Shown piece by piece: positions 16,849 through 25,655 of a stretch of 64,000 nucleotides of DNA. Numbering within the stretch: the stretch's first letter is position 1; every line of letters begins with the position of its first letter. The translations under genes were made by a program, and so were the position numbers. The notes under the pieces are model-generated. The model saw only the letters and a program-made list of their open reading frames with translations, was not told where the DNA came from and made no database searches. This DNA comes from Carboxylicivirga marina (GTDB taxonomy: Bacteria; Bacteroidota; Bacteroidia; Bacteroidales; Marinilabiliaceae): the NCBI RefSeq assembly GCF_016612505.1, contig NZ_JAENRR010000019.1, positions 17,986 through 81,985 on the forward strand, in the 5' to 3' direction.

Positions 16849-17303
16849 GATGATTGTTGTTTTGTACGATATTGCTCATCAAGTTCAAGAACCAGGTAAT
16901 TTGTGTTATTAATAAAGAGGATGAGTGATGTTGACTCAGGATCGCCTTCATAATGGCTTACCTTTTTGATTAAGGTTATCATGTAATAATCCCAGTCAGT
17001 TTCGCAGCAGTTAGATGAGCAATTTGTATTGGTGAAATTAATGGTGCCATCTAAATCAGCAGAGTAAGCACCTCCACATGAATGCGTTGATAAATGCAAG
17101 CTAAAGGCATCTTGCTTGGGAAAAGAAATTTTAACAGGGTTTTGCTCTTTTGTATCAGAAAATGGAAAATCAGGAGTGTTGACCTCGTTGACTGAATACG
17201 AATATTTAAAATGATTTTTTTGCGTTATATAAGTTGTTGGATCGCAACTTAGAAGCAGAACTGTGCAAATAAACAAAAAGGTCTTGGAGGTTGAGCTTAG
17301 CAT
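16845..17303 (-). CDS. Lipoprotein, function unknown
   Basis: A 152-residue lipoprotein: after the start ATG at 17303 come a hydrophobic segment and the lipobox LLLSC with the modified Cys at about residue 20. The mature part has several cysteines (CGGAYS, CSSNCCETDWDYYM) and no family I recognise. The frame is open up to 17357, but a good promoter -7 box (17333-17340) falls between those two possible starts, so the shorter form is preferred. It is convergent with the thioredoxin-fold gene and lies just after the anti-sigma gene on the same strand (63-bp gap), with its own promoter candidate. Confidence 0.65.
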   Translation of the reverse strand: MLSSTSKTFLFICTVLLLSCDPTTYITQKNHFKYSYSVNEVNTPDFPFSDTKEQNPVKISFPKQDAFSLHLSTHSCGGAYSADLDGTINFTNTNCSSNCCETDWDYYMITLIKKVSHYEGDPESTSLILFINNTNYLVLELDEQYRTKQQSS

Positions 17304-17332
17304 GTTTAGGTTTTTGTATATATAGACAGTTG

Positions 17333-17340
17333 CAAATATA
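17333..17340 (-). promoter_or_regulatory. Candidate -7 element for the lipoprotein gene
   Basis: On the minus strand the octamer reads TATATTTG followed by C, an exact TAnnTTTG match. The -33 region has only ATTG at short spacing. It predicts a start near 17326 and a leader of about 23 bases. Confidence 0.45.
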
Positions 17341-17366
17341 AACGGTTGCTTCAACAATGTAAATAA

Positions 17367-18674
17367 TTATTTTTCAGGAGGTGTAAATCGAAGTTTTAAT
17401 TTAATTGAATCCTCCACGGGGAAGCCTTTGTCAGTTGCTGGTTGCCAGTTGACACCATTGCGAATAGCTCGAATAGTTTCAATGGAATAGTTTTCGCCAG
17501 GACTTCGTTTTATTTCAATATTTTTGATGTCGCCACGATGGTTGATGCTAATGATCAGTACCACATGTTCTTTTTTGCCTGTGCCATTTTTGGGATACCT
17601 GAGATTTTCCTCAATTTTCTCAATGTAATTATCAAGTCCGCCAATTGGACTTGCATGGATGAATTCTTCTACTTTTTTCTTTTCATCATCCGACGCTTCA
17701 ATGGTTATAACTTCACTGAGAGTAGCGTATTCCTCTTCCAGTAAAAAGTTGATTGAATCTCTCGTTAAGGCTGTCGTTTCCTGAGGCATAAAGCCTGCAT
17801 AACTTACATTAACAGGCCTGGAAGAATCACTTGCGGGAATGTACATTTGATAATGCCCTTCATTATTGGCAATGGTGCCCAGCTCGGTGCCTTGTAGTTG
17901 AATGCTTGCACCAGGTAACGGTTTATTGTTTTTATCTGCGACTTTGCCTCTAATAACCATCAATTCGTCTGATTTTGATTTGCTGGCATAGCCTCTTATT
18001 TTTCCGCCTTCAAGTGTGCCGTAGTCTACGCTCATTACTTCTTGTTCAACTCTGCTTATACTGCTTCTGGAGTTTGGTATCTGAAGCCTTAGTTCTTCTT
18101 CTCTGTCAATTTCAAATTCTTTTTTAGTTGTTAATGGTTGCGAAAGATTATTCCGTTTTGTACTTATTATATCTTCTTTATTATCAGGAGTAACACTTGT
18201 TGATGGAGGTTCACTTGCACTATACACAATATCAGCTTCGGCATTATCACCTTTTTCAGCTCTGATATCTGCTGGTTGTGTTTGCTCCTCCAATTGTTTC
18301 TTTAAAATTGGCTCATCAATTGGTAGTGTGCTTTCCGAAACCATTACAGGGTTATTGGGTAAGAAAAGCCAGAGTGTACTTATTATGCCAAAAAACATAA
18401 TAACGGATGCTGCAGCATAAAAAACAGGGCGTTTCCATTGTTTTCGTTTTTGCCTTGTAATCTTTGTGCTTAAAATGTTTAAATCTTCAGATAGGGTATT
18501 GTCATTCAGTGAGGCTAAACCTTCTAGTGCATCGGCTTCAAAATCATCATTCAGCAGATTGCGCTCAAAGTTATGTGCTTCTTTTGTCGACATCTCTTTA
18601 TTCAGATATCGCAAGAAGTCACTTGAGTTGTGATTAGCCTTATGTTGTTTTTTATTCTTCACCGTATGATTCAA
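17367..18674 (-). CDS. Membrane anti-sigma-like protein with CarboxypepD_reg and TonB C-terminal domains
   Basis: A 435-residue single-pass inner-membrane protein. The cytoplasmic N-terminus (about 16-55, FLRYLNKEMSTKEAHNFERN) matches the sigma-binding segment of Bacteroidota anti-sigma-like proteins. A transmembrane helix follows (about 83-106, VFYAAASVIMFFGIISTLWL), then a polar linker, a CarboxypepD_reg domain (about 240-310: GKVADKNNKPLPGASIQLQG) and a TonB C-terminal domain (about 350-435, IENLRYP-type motif EENLRYPKN through WQPATDKGFPV). The start codon appears to be TTG at 18674, overlapping the sigma gene by 23 bases, because the conserved segment lies before the first ATG (18590). 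Likely job: holds the co-encoded sigma factor and senses an envelope signal. The TonB domain is unusual in such a regulator. Confidence 0.8.
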   Translation of the reverse strand: MNHTVKNKKQHKANHNSSDFLRYLNKEMSTKEAHNFERNLLNDDFEADALEGLASLNDNTLSEDLNILSTKITRQKRKQWKRPVFYAAASVIMFFGIISTLWLFLPNNPVMVSESTLPIDEPILKKQLEEQTQPADIRAEKGDNAEADIVYSASEPPSTSVTPDNKEDIISTKRNNLSQPLTTKKEFEIDREEELRLQIPNSRSSISRVEQEVMSVDYGTLEGGKIRGYASKSKSDELMVIRGKVADKNNKPLPGASIQLQGTELGTIANNEGHYQMYIPASDSSRPVNVSYAGFMPQETTALTRDSINFLLEEEYATLSEVITIEASDDEKKKVEEFIHASPIGGLDNYIEKIEENLRYPKNGTGKKEHVVLIISINHRGDIKNIEIKRSPGENYSIETIRAIRNGVNWQPATDKGFPVEDSIKLKLRFTPPEK

Positions 18675-19242
18675 TACATAGTTTTAAATTCCGCTTTCCG
18701 TTTTGAATATAACTCTTAACTTTTTTGATGTCGAGTTGTAAATTATTACTAATCTCTTGATAGCAAAGTTCTTTAAAATAAAACAATTCAATGCAGGCTC
18801 GTTGATGTTCTCTTAATTTATTAAGGCATTCCTGCAATCGCTTATCCATTTCTTCGGGCTCCCAAGCTTCATTAGTATGATGCATATTTGCCGCTGTTTC
18901 CATAAATGACAGCTCATTTTTCTCAAATTCTTTGACTTTTTTAATCTGCGATTGCTGACTTCTTAATTGCATTAAGCAAAAATTCTTAGTCACCACATAT
19001 AGCCAGGGTTTAAAATTATCCACTTGTTTAGTTAGAAGTTCTTTGCCTAACTTCTCATAAACTTCTATTACCGCGTCTTGTGCATCTTCTCGGTTCTTAA
19101 GGTATTTCAAGCAAACACCATAAACTAAGTGCATGTATTTTTCAAACAGCACTCCAAGTATGTCAATATTCCCCGATTGCTGAAATTCATTCAACAATTC
19201 CTCATCGCTTTTCTCCTTGTTTTTAAACCACTTAATTGTCAT
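18652..19242 (-). CDS. ECF-type RNA polymerase sigma factor
   Basis: A 196-residue sigma-70 family factor with region 2 (about 25-95: LFEKYMHLVYGVCLKYLKNR, EDAQDAVIEVYEKL) binding core polymerase and the -10 box, and region 4 (about 130-190: REHQRACIELFYFKELCYQE, then a helix-turn-helix DIKKVKSYIQNGKRNLK) for the -35 box. There is no region 3, as usual for ECF factors. The gene overlaps the anti-sigma-like gene by 23 bases, so the two are translated together. It is divergent from the VWA-protein gene at 19352 across 109 bp, making that gene the obvious candidate target. Which promoter sequence it recognises is not known. Confidence 0.92.
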   Translation of the reverse strand: MTIKWFKNKEKSDEELLNEFQQSGNIDILGVLFEKYMHLVYGVCLKYLKNREDAQDAVIEVYEKLGKELLTKQVDNFKPWLYVVTKNFCLMQLRSQQSQIKKVKEFEKNELSFMETAANMHHTNEAWEPEEMDKRLQECLNKLREHQRACIELFYFKELCYQEISNNLQLDIKKVKSYIQNGKRNLKLCIESYGEE

Positions 19243-19351
19243 GTATTGCTTTGTAGAACTTAAAAGTAGAAAAATATTTAAAAACTTTTATGGAATCCAA
19301 CATCCTCTCGCATCTCAATAGCAAAGAGTTTACATTTAAAACCTTACTAAC

Positions 19352-21256
19352 ATGAAAAAGTTAAGAGTATTATTTATTGTATTGATGACTGTGTTAACTG
19401 CTAATATTGAGGCACAAACACGGACTGTGACTGGAGTAATTACTGATGAGCAAGGGTCTGCGATTCCAGGTGTTTCTATTATTAGTAGAATCACTAATCA
19501 GTCAGCAATTTCTGACGTGCATGGTAAGTACGCCATTAAAGTATCAGGAAATAACGATGTACTGCGTTTTGCTTTTATCGGTATGAAAGCTGTTGAGGTG
19601 AAGGTAGAGTATAAATCCAAAGTGGATGTCACGATGGAAGCTGATGTTTGTGAAATGGAAGAAGTTGTGGTTGTTGGGTATGGAGTTCAGCGAAAAATGA
19701 GCATCAGCGGTGCAGTTTCAGGTGTTAAAATCAGGGGTAACAAAAGCCGAAAGCGAAGAGATAAAGCACAAAATAGTCAGGTTGCCTATTTGTCGCCGCC
19801 GAATTACGTTCATGAGTGTAGTAATGAAAATTACGCGACTATTTCAGAGAATGGATATAAAGAAGCTGTTAAACAACCGCTTTCAACGTTCTCAGTTGAT
19901 GTTGACCGGGCATCGTATGCCAATGTGCGCCGTTTTTTAAATAATGGACAATTGCCACCACATGATGCAGTGCGTATTGAAGAGATGATCAATTATTTTG
20001 ATTACGACTATCGTGAACCAGATGGTGATCATCCTTTTGGAGTGAAATCCGAAATGGCAGAATGTCCTTGGAATGACGAACATTATTTGCTCAAAGTTGG
20101 CCTTAAAGGTCAGGAAATTGATAAGGATAATTTACCTCCTTCTAATCTTGTTTTCTTAATTGATGTATCAGGTTCGATGAGTAGTTACAATAAATTGCCT
20201 TTGTTGAAATCTTCATTTCGATTATTAGTGAATGAACTAAGGCCCGAAGATTATGTGTCTATGGTTGTGTATGCCGGAGCAGCTGGCGTAGTTCTTGAAC
20301 CAACATCAGGTGAAAATAAACAAGAGATATTGGCTGCATTGGACAAGCTCGAATCTGGCGGTTCTACGGCAGGTGGAGCTGGCTTGAAGCGAGCTTATGA
20401 ATTGGCCAAAAAGAATTATCAGAAACATGCTAATAATCGAATTATATTGGCGACTGATGGTGATTTTAATGTAGGCTTCCGATCCAACGAAGCAATGGAA
20501 GATTTGGTTGCTAAAGAGCGTGATAGTGGTATATACATGACCGTTCTGGGTTTTGGTATGGGTAACTATAAAGATGATCGAATGGAGGTTATAGCCAATA
20601 AAGGAAATGGCAACTATGCTTACATTGATAACCTACAGGAGGCACAGAAAATATTAGTAAGTGAGTTTGGAGGTACTTTATTTACTATTGCTAAAGATGT
20701 GAAGTTTCAGATAGAATTTAACCCTGCAAAAGTGTTAGGCTATCGTTTGATAGGTTATGAAAATCGTTTATTAAATGATGAGGACTTTAATGATGATAGC
20801 AAGGATGCAGGTGAAATAGGCGCTGGTCATACTGTAACTGCTTTGTATGAAATAATACCAGTAGGTGCGCGTGATGGCAAAAAATGGGTGAAAAAGGTTG
20901 ATAAGCTAAAGTACCAGCAAACGCACGAACCTAAATTATCATTATCAGATGAATGGCTCACTTTGAAATTACGATACAAAAAACCAGATGCCAAAGAGAG
21001 TGTTTTGATAACGCAAACGCTTAAGGGTAAGATGAAGACATACAAAAACGCAAGTGAGGACTTTCGATTTGCTGCTTCTGTTGCTGGTTTTGGAATGCTG
21101 TTACGCGAATCGCCATATATGGGTGATATCAATTATAAGCGTATTTCAGATATGGCATCATTGTCAAAAGGTAAAGATGAAGAAGGCTATAAGGCCGAAA
21201 TGCTTCGCTTAATTAATATTGCTGAATCGTTGAATGCCAGTATGGCAAGTAGATAG
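19352..21256 (+). CDS. VWA-domain protein with receptor-like N-terminal cap (YfbK/DUF3520 type)
   Basis: A 634-residue exported protein. Signal peptide (cut after IEAQ, residue 22); CarboxypepD_reg domain (about 25-105) ending in EEVVVVGYGVQRK, the sequence that in SusC-type receptors joins this domain to the plug; a short basic linker; the YfbK-type VWA N-terminal domain (about 165-250: PLSTFSVDVDRASYANVRRF); the VWA domain with an intact MIDAS (Asp271-x-Ser273-x-Ser275 in LIDVSGSMS); and a DUF3520-like C-terminal region (about 450-630). It likely binds a protein partner through a metal at the envelope. It is divergent from an ECF sigma/anti-sigma operon and is its probable target. No barrel is present, so the receptor-like cap has been joined to a different body. 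Confidence 0.87.
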   Translation: MKKLRVLFIVLMTVLTANIEAQTRTVTGVITDEQGSAIPGVSIISRITNQSAISDVHGKYAIKVSGNNDVLRFAFIGMKAVEVKVEYKSKVDVTMEADVCEMEEVVVVGYGVQRKMSISGAVSGVKIRGNKSRKRRDKAQNSQVAYLSPPNYVHECSNENYATISENGYKEAVKQPLSTFSVDVDRASYANVRRFLNNGQLPPHDAVRIEEMINYFDYDYREPDGDHPFGVKSEMAECPWNDEHYLLKVGLKGQEIDKDNLPPSNLVFLIDVSGSMSSYNKLPLLKSSFRLLVNELRPEDYVSMVVYAGAAGVVLEPTSGENKQEILAALDKLESGGSTAGGAGLKRAYELAKKNYQKHANNRIILATDGDFNVGFRSNEAMEDLVAKERDSGIYMTVLGFGMGNYKDDRMEVIANKGNGNYAYIDNLQEAQKILVSEFGGTLFTIAKDVKFQIEFNPAKVLGYRLIGYENRLLNDEDFNDDSKDAGEIGAGHTVTALYEIIPVGARDGKKWVKKVDKLKYQQTHEPKLSLSDEWLTLKLRYKKPDAKESVLITQTLKGKMKTYKNASEDFRFAASVAGFGMLLRESPYMGDINYKRISDMASLSKGKDEEGYKAEMLRLINIAESLNASMASR

Positions 21257-21287
21257 GCATATGAGATGGTAATACATTGGTGTTCTG

Positions 21288-21318
21288 TTTGGAAAAATAG
21301 AACCCTTCTGTATTTTTG
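21288..21318 (+). promoter_or_regulatory. Consensus promoter for the membrane-protein gene at 21350
   Basis: TTTG at 21288-21291, 19 bp, then TATTTTTG at 21311-21318: every defined base of the Bacteroidota consensus is met at ideal spacing. Transcription should start near 21325, about 25 bases before the ATG. Confidence 0.78.
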
Positions 21319-21349
21319 TAGCCATCTATAACGAGATTAAACAAAAAGA

Positions 21350-21874
21350 ATGGAAGCAACTGAGTATTTAGCATTTTTGCCTTTATTGATTTATGGTATA
21401 GCTCTGGCTGATTTGTTTGGTGAATGGAAGCGTTTGCTTGAACCCAAAGGCGTGTTTATCCCTTATTTGCTTTTTACGGTATTACTAACCGAAACGGCTG
21501 TTTATAATGTTTTTGCTTATGCTGAACTGGTTGGAGATCTTCAAAACCTGCATTATTACGATTATCTGGTAAAGTTGCTTCCGCCATTCTTGTTTATGCT
21601 GACGGTTAATGTGTTTACACCGGAGCAAGGCGATAACACGAAAACCTACTTCATGAAGCAAATGCCAAACTTCTTCTCAATGTTATCAGCTTTTATGGCC
21701 ACACATTTCTTTTACGATTTTGGCGAAGATCAGTTGACGGTTATATTACGTGCTTTTGGTGTTGTGTTGGTACTCGGTGCTGGTTTTTCCAGAAAGATAT
21801 GGATGAGTTATTTGGTGGTTGCTTTTTGGTTTATCTCCATCTATTTCAGAGCTGGTTTTACCATTAACCTATAG
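21350..21874 (+). CDS. Six-helix inner-membrane protein, function unknown
   Basis: A 174-residue hydrophobic protein with about six transmembrane segments (near residues 5-25, 38-62, 70-88, 103-123, 128-146 and 150-170). No signal peptide, catalytic motif or recognised domain. It has its own perfect promoter and lies between the VWA-protein gene and the convergent aroA gene. No terminator with a plus-strand T-run follows; the hairpin at 21882-21913 serves aroA. Confidence 0.7.
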   Translation: MEATEYLAFLPLLIYGIALADLFGEWKRLLEPKGVFIPYLLFTVLLTETAVYNVFAYAELVGDLQNLHYYDYLVKLLPPFLFMLTVNVFTPEQGDNTKTYFMKQMPNFFSMLSAFMATHFFYDFGEDQLTVILRAFGVVLVLGAGFSRKIWMSYLVVAFWFISIYFRAGFTINL

Positions 21875-21881
21875 GATGGAT

Positions 21882-21913
21882 AAAAAAAAGCGTTCTCCGA
21901 TAAAGAGAACGCT
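21882..21913 (-). terminator. Terminator of the aroB-aroA operon (minus strand)
   Basis: Stem AGCGTTCTC / GAGAACGCT with a 7-base loop; the A-run at 21882-21889 is a U-run in minus-strand RNA. It lies 35 bases after the aroA stop. Confidence 0.85.
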
Positions 21914-21947
21914 GTATTGAATGCGATTTAATTTCTTTGTTTAAGGC

Positions 21948-23192
21948 TTAATCTTTAGTTTGTAATTCTTGATGTTCATAACCTGCCTGAGCAATGTCTT
22001 GCCAATAGTTTGGGTACGATTTGGTAATCACCATCGGGTTATCGATAAGTAAATTCGGGAACTTAATAACAGCAGGTGCAAAAGCCATTGCCATACGATG
22101 ATCTTTATAGGTGTCAATTACAATTGGCTCTTCTGAAGAAATAGTTTCTTTTTCGCCATTCCAGCTTAAGTCATCAACATCATTTGTTGATAATTTATAG
22201 CCCATTTTTTTGAGCTCATTTATTAAGGCGGTAATACGATCTGTTTCTTTTATTTTAAGTGTTTGCAGGCCGGTAAAATGAAATGGTTTATCCATTAAAC
22301 AGCAGGTGACCGCTAAAGTTTGAGCTAAATCTGGCTCATTAATAAAGTTATAGGTAAACTTTTTAGCTTTAGTCCCAATATTACTTAAGAATGTGCCTTT
22401 TTGTGAGAATTTCGTTTTGACACCAAGTACCTCAAACATGGCCTTAATATTTGAGTCGCCTTGCAAACTTATTTTCTTTAATCCCTTAAGGTTAATGCTT
22501 AATTCGGGATTTAGTGCTGCTATTTCATACCAATAACTGGCTGCACTCCAATCTGATTCAGCTGTTGCAACTTTTGGTTGATAGTGTCCTTCTGGAACGG
22601 TAATTACATTGTCTTTCCAATGGCTCTCAACACCAAAATCCTTCATTAGTGCTAGGGTCATTTCAAGATATGGCAGCGAAATAATATCACCTGTTAAAGT
22701 AAGTTTTAGTCCGTTTTCAATTGTTGGGGCAATCATTAATAGGGCTGAAATATATTGGCTGCTAACGTTTCCGGGAAGTTCGAGTTCGCCCCCTTCAAGG
22801 TTGCTGCCAAATATGCGTAATGGAGGATATCCTTCTTTTTCGATATATTCAATTTTAGCACCCAACTGGTTTAAAGCATCAACCAATGTTTTAATTGGCC
22901 GCTCTTTCATGCGCGATGAACCAGTTAACACCCATTCGCCAACAATCTTCGATAAAAAAGCCGTTAAAAAACGCATAGAAGTGCCAGCAGCTCCAACATC
23001 AAATGTAGTGCTGTTTGAGTTTAAAACCCCCAGCATGGCTTTAGTGTCATCACTGTCAGATAAGTTTTTAATCTCGTATGGACTGTAACTTAAAGCATTA
23101 AGTAATAATAAGCGGTTACTTATGCTTTTTGATGATGGCAATTGTATTTGTATATCTCCTGAAACCTTATTGTGTGCTAATTTATATTGCAT
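21948..23192 (-). CDS. aroA: 3-phosphoshikimate 1-carboxyvinyltransferase (EPSP synthase)
   Basis: A 414-residue cytosolic enzyme joining shikimate-3-phosphate and phosphoenolpyruvate in the shikimate pathway. Substrate-binding blocks are visible: PSSKSISNRLLLLNAL (about 19-34), VGAAGTSMRFLTAFL (about 62-76), GSSRMKERPIKTLVDAL, GNVSSQYISALLM, KETDRITALINEL and YKDHRMAMAFAP near the C-terminus. The second block has Gly-Ala-Ala-Gly-Thr in place of the more common Asn-Ala-Gly-Thr. Length is slightly short, as in other Bacteroidota. aroB lies upstream with a 72-bp gap, so the two probably form an operon closed by the hairpin at 21882. Confidence 0.95.
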   Translation of the reverse strand: MQYKLAHNKVSGDIQIQLPSSKSISNRLLLLNALSYSPYEIKNLSDSDDTKAMLGVLNSNSTTFDVGAAGTSMRFLTAFLSKIVGEWVLTGSSRMKERPIKTLVDALNQLGAKIEYIEKEGYPPLRIFGSNLEGGELELPGNVSSQYISALLMIAPTIENGLKLTLTGDIISLPYLEMTLALMKDFGVESHWKDNVITVPEGHYQPKVATAESDWSAASYWYEIAALNPELSINLKGLKKISLQGDSNIKAMFEVLGVKTKFSQKGTFLSNIGTKAKKFTYNFINEPDLAQTLAVTCCLMDKPFHFTGLQTLKIKETDRITALINELKKMGYKLSTNDVDDLSWNGEKETISSEEPIVIDTYKDHRMAMAFAPAVIKFPNLLIDNPMVITKSYPNYWQDIAQAGYEHQELQTKD

Positions 23193-23264
23193 GGCAAGTG
23201 ATTGTTAATGTGTTAAAAGCGAATGTTCACTTTATCTCTGAATGGACTGGTTTAGCTTACAGTG

Positions 23265-24335
23265 TTATTTGATGTTACAGTAAAAATGTAAGGAATCAAA
23301 TATTTCATCTTTACTGGCCTGACAATTAATTTGAATTTTCCCGATTTCCTCTAATAGTGTAAAGTTAATGCGGTTTGAATCATTCTTCTTGTCATGCGTC
23401 ATTAGGCGATAAAGCTCGTCAAAGTGATCTTTTGTAAACTCAAAATGACCAAATATGCTTTCTAACTGATTGGCTATGGACATTACCTGTGGCATTGGAA
23501 AGCCAAGGCGTATGTGCGATAAATATAATTCGCAAATCATTCCAAAGGCTACTGCGTACCCATGTAAAACAGCACGATTTTCGTGCATGGCCAAACTTTC
23601 AAAGGCATGACCAAAAGTATGGCCAAAGTTCAGCGCCTTGCGAATATGGTTTTCTAAAGGATCATTCTGTACAAAGTGATCCTTTATACGAATCGAATCT
23701 GCAACGAGCTCTTTAAGTTGTGAGTAGTCCGGATTGAAAATGTCAAAATCCTTTAGCTGATCCCATCTGTCGGCTGAATAAATAAAGGCATGTTTAATCA
23801 TCTCGGCAAAGCCCGATACGATGTTTTCCTTGTCTAAAGTATCTAAAAAACTGGTTTCAATAAGAACTGCAGTAGCCTGGTTAAAAACACCTACTTCATT
23901 TTTAAAGCCTTCGAAATTGATGCCGGTTTTCCCACCTATAGATGCATCAACTTGTGCCAGTAAAGTCGTTGGTATGTTTATAAATTGTATTCCTCTTTTG
24001 AATGTTGATGCTGCAAATCCGCCTAAATCACAAGGCATGCCACCGCCAAGGGTGATAAGTAGTGATTTTCTATCGGCACCGCCATGGCTTAATAGATGCC
24101 ACACTTTTGCTAATGTCTCAACACCTTTATTGTGATCTCCTGAGGGTATAATAACAGTTCGTTCAGGTGATAAGCCCACAACCTCTTTGATTTTCGGATA
24201 GCACATCTCATAGGCTGTTTCATCTGATAGAAGAAAGACCTTGTCGTGTGGAAAGCCACTGATGAAATACTCAATATCTTTCTTTAAATCTTCAGCAATG
24301 AAAACATTCGACTCTTTAGATAATAAGGGAAACAT
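23265..24335 (-). CDS. aroB: 3-dehydroquinate synthase
   Basis: A 356-residue NAD+ and metal-dependent enzyme that cyclises DAHP to 3-dehydroquinate, the second shikimate-pathway step. Diagnostic motifs: GDHNKGVETLAKVWHLL, the NAD-binding GGGMPCDLGGFAASTFKRG, PTTLLAQVDASIGGKTGIN, SGFAEMIKHAFI, and the metal-binding NFGHTFGHAFE. All catalytic positions appear intact and length is standard. It heads the aroB-aroA unit. A promoter-like -7 box lies at 24371-24378, 36 bases before the ATG. The other shikimate genes are not in the window. Confidence 0.95.
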   Translation of the reverse strand: MFPLLSKESNVFIAEDLKKDIEYFISGFPHDKVFLLSDETAYEMCYPKIKEVVGLSPERTVIIPSGDHNKGVETLAKVWHLLSHGGADRKSLLITLGGGMPCDLGGFAASTFKRGIQFINIPTTLLAQVDASIGGKTGINFEGFKNEVGVFNQATAVLIETSFLDTLDKENIVSGFAEMIKHAFIYSADRWDQLKDFDIFNPDYSQLKELVADSIRIKDHFVQNDPLENHIRKALNFGHTFGHAFESLAMHENRAVLHGYAVAFGMICELYLSHIRLGFPMPQVMSIANQLESIFGHFEFTKDHFDELYRLMTHDKKNDSNRINFTLLEEIGKIQINCQASKDEIFDSLHFYCNIK

Positions 24336-24370
24336 TCTTAAAATTTAATGATAAAACAAGCTACCTGTAA

Positions 24371-24378
24371 CAAATGTA
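24371..24378 (-). promoter_or_regulatory. Candidate -7 element of aroB-aroA
   Basis: Minus-strand TACATTTG fits TAnnTTTG; a partial -33 box (ATTG) stands 17 bp further upstream. Confidence 0.45.
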
Positions 24379-24561
24379 TGAGTTGGGTATCAAATCAATT
24401 TTTGTGTTTTGCTTTGATGCATGCAAAAATAGTTATTTTTAGCAATTGAAACGATGTTTTTACTTGTCTTTACCTAAAAGTATTAAACTGTGAGTTTAGA
24501 TAGGTGATAAATGTCATATTGTAAGCTGAGCATCTGTTTTATTCATTCAAGTTAATTAAAA

Positions 24562-25026
24562 ATGACCATCAAGTTTGACAATAAAAATAGGGCAAAAAGA
24601 ATAAGTACAACATTACGAATTATTGTAATGATTGCTATTGTGGCAATTGGGGCTAATTATTTGTGGTTTGAAACCCGTGATAAAACCATTGAGATGTTGT
24701 TGTGGATATTTCTAATTGCCATTGTAGTACTGTATTACATTGGGGGTTTTTGTTATGTTGAAGTTGAGGGTGATCAGTCCAAACTGGATGTGAAATATTA
24801 TAATTTGTTTCCTTTTTGGCGCGAATACAAACGTATTATGATTCCTGTCGATCGAATTAAATATGTTAAAGTACGAGGTGGATTAGGTATTGTTGGTGCA
24901 GGTTTATTAATTTGTGGTAGAATTAAAGGAAGAATAGCTATGTTTCCGACTGTGGGCTTAAGTGCTGTTGATAAAAAGCAACTTATCGAACTCAGGAGGT
25001 ACGCAGCAATTGTTTCCAAGGCTTAA
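24562..25026 (+). CDS. Small membrane protein with PH-like soluble part, function unknown
   Basis: A 154-residue protein with two transmembrane helices (about 17-36 and 44-64) in hairpin arrangement, followed by about 90 residues rich in beta strand (VEVEGDQSKLDVKYYNLFPF, then MIPVDRIKYVKVRGG and GRIAMFPTVGLSAVD). Such two-helix plus beta-domain layout resembles bacterial PH-domain proteins, but I could not confirm that. The next gene starts 20 bases after its stop, so an operon is likely. Confidence 0.65.
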   Translation: MTIKFDNKNRAKRISTTLRIIVMIAIVAIGANYLWFETRDKTIEMLLWIFLIAIVVLYYIGGFCYVEVEGDQSKLDVKYYNLFPFWREYKRIMIPVDRIKYVKVRGGLGIVGAGLLICGRIKGRIAMFPTVGLSAVDKKQLIELRRYAAIVSKA

Positions 25027-25046
25027 ACAAAAAAAATGTTGCACTA

Positions 25047-25655
25047 ATGCGAAGTGTTTTAATAGTAATAGTGTTGTTGTGTAACTGCTACCTTTTATCT
25101 GCGCAGTTTAGTAATTCAGACTGGTATATAAGTCCGAAAATATCTTTTGCTGACTTTAGTGATCGGCACGATTGGGATGGATACAGCATTAAAAAAGTGC
25201 CTCCAATTTCTATTGCAGCTGAAAAAGGACTTGCTGATTTTTTAAGCGTAGGTGGTTTAGTAGGTTATAGTCGCGATGAATATCAGAATGATACGCTTGC
25301 TGCTAACGTTCATATCTATTCTGACCTGGTTTTGGGAGGCAATGCCAATGTGCATTTTGCCGGCTGGATTGAAGAATGGACTGATTACAAGGTTTTTCTT
25401 GGCGATTGGGATTTTTACGCTGGTTTAAGTCTGCTTTTTAAATGGAATAGAGCGGAGGATAATATTTATTACCCTGTGGGGATAGATAATATTCAAACCG
25501 AAACATCAAAATCTTTTGATATCAAGATTAGACCCTTAGTGGGGGTGCGCTATTTTGTAACCGATAACTTTTGTATGTTACTCGAAGTTGGTAATGGTAA
25601 TATAGGTGTTGTTACTACTGGTATTACTTTCAGAATACCCCAGAACAATTATTGA
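25047..25655 (+). CDS. Outer-membrane barrel-like protein, function unknown
   Basis: A 202-residue protein with a signal peptide (cut after LLSAQ, about residue 20) and a barrel-like alternation of short strands (WYISPKISFADFSD, FLSVGGLVGYSRDEY, FDIKIRPLVGVRYFVTDNFC), closing with VVTTGITFRI. Size and pattern agree with a small outer-membrane barrel. It follows the membrane protein at 24562 by 20 bases. A 614-bp gene-free stretch lies downstream. No specific function can be given. Confidence 0.7.
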   Translation: MRSVLIVIVLLCNCYLLSAQFSNSDWYISPKISFADFSDRHDWDGYSIKKVPPISIAAEKGLADFLSVGGLVGYSRDEYQNDTLAANVHIYSDLVLGGNANVHFAGWIEEWTDYKVFLGDWDFYAGLSLLFKWNRAEDNIYYPVGIDNIQTETSKSFDIKIRPLVGVRYFVTDNFCMLLEVGNGNIGVVTTGITFRIPQNNY

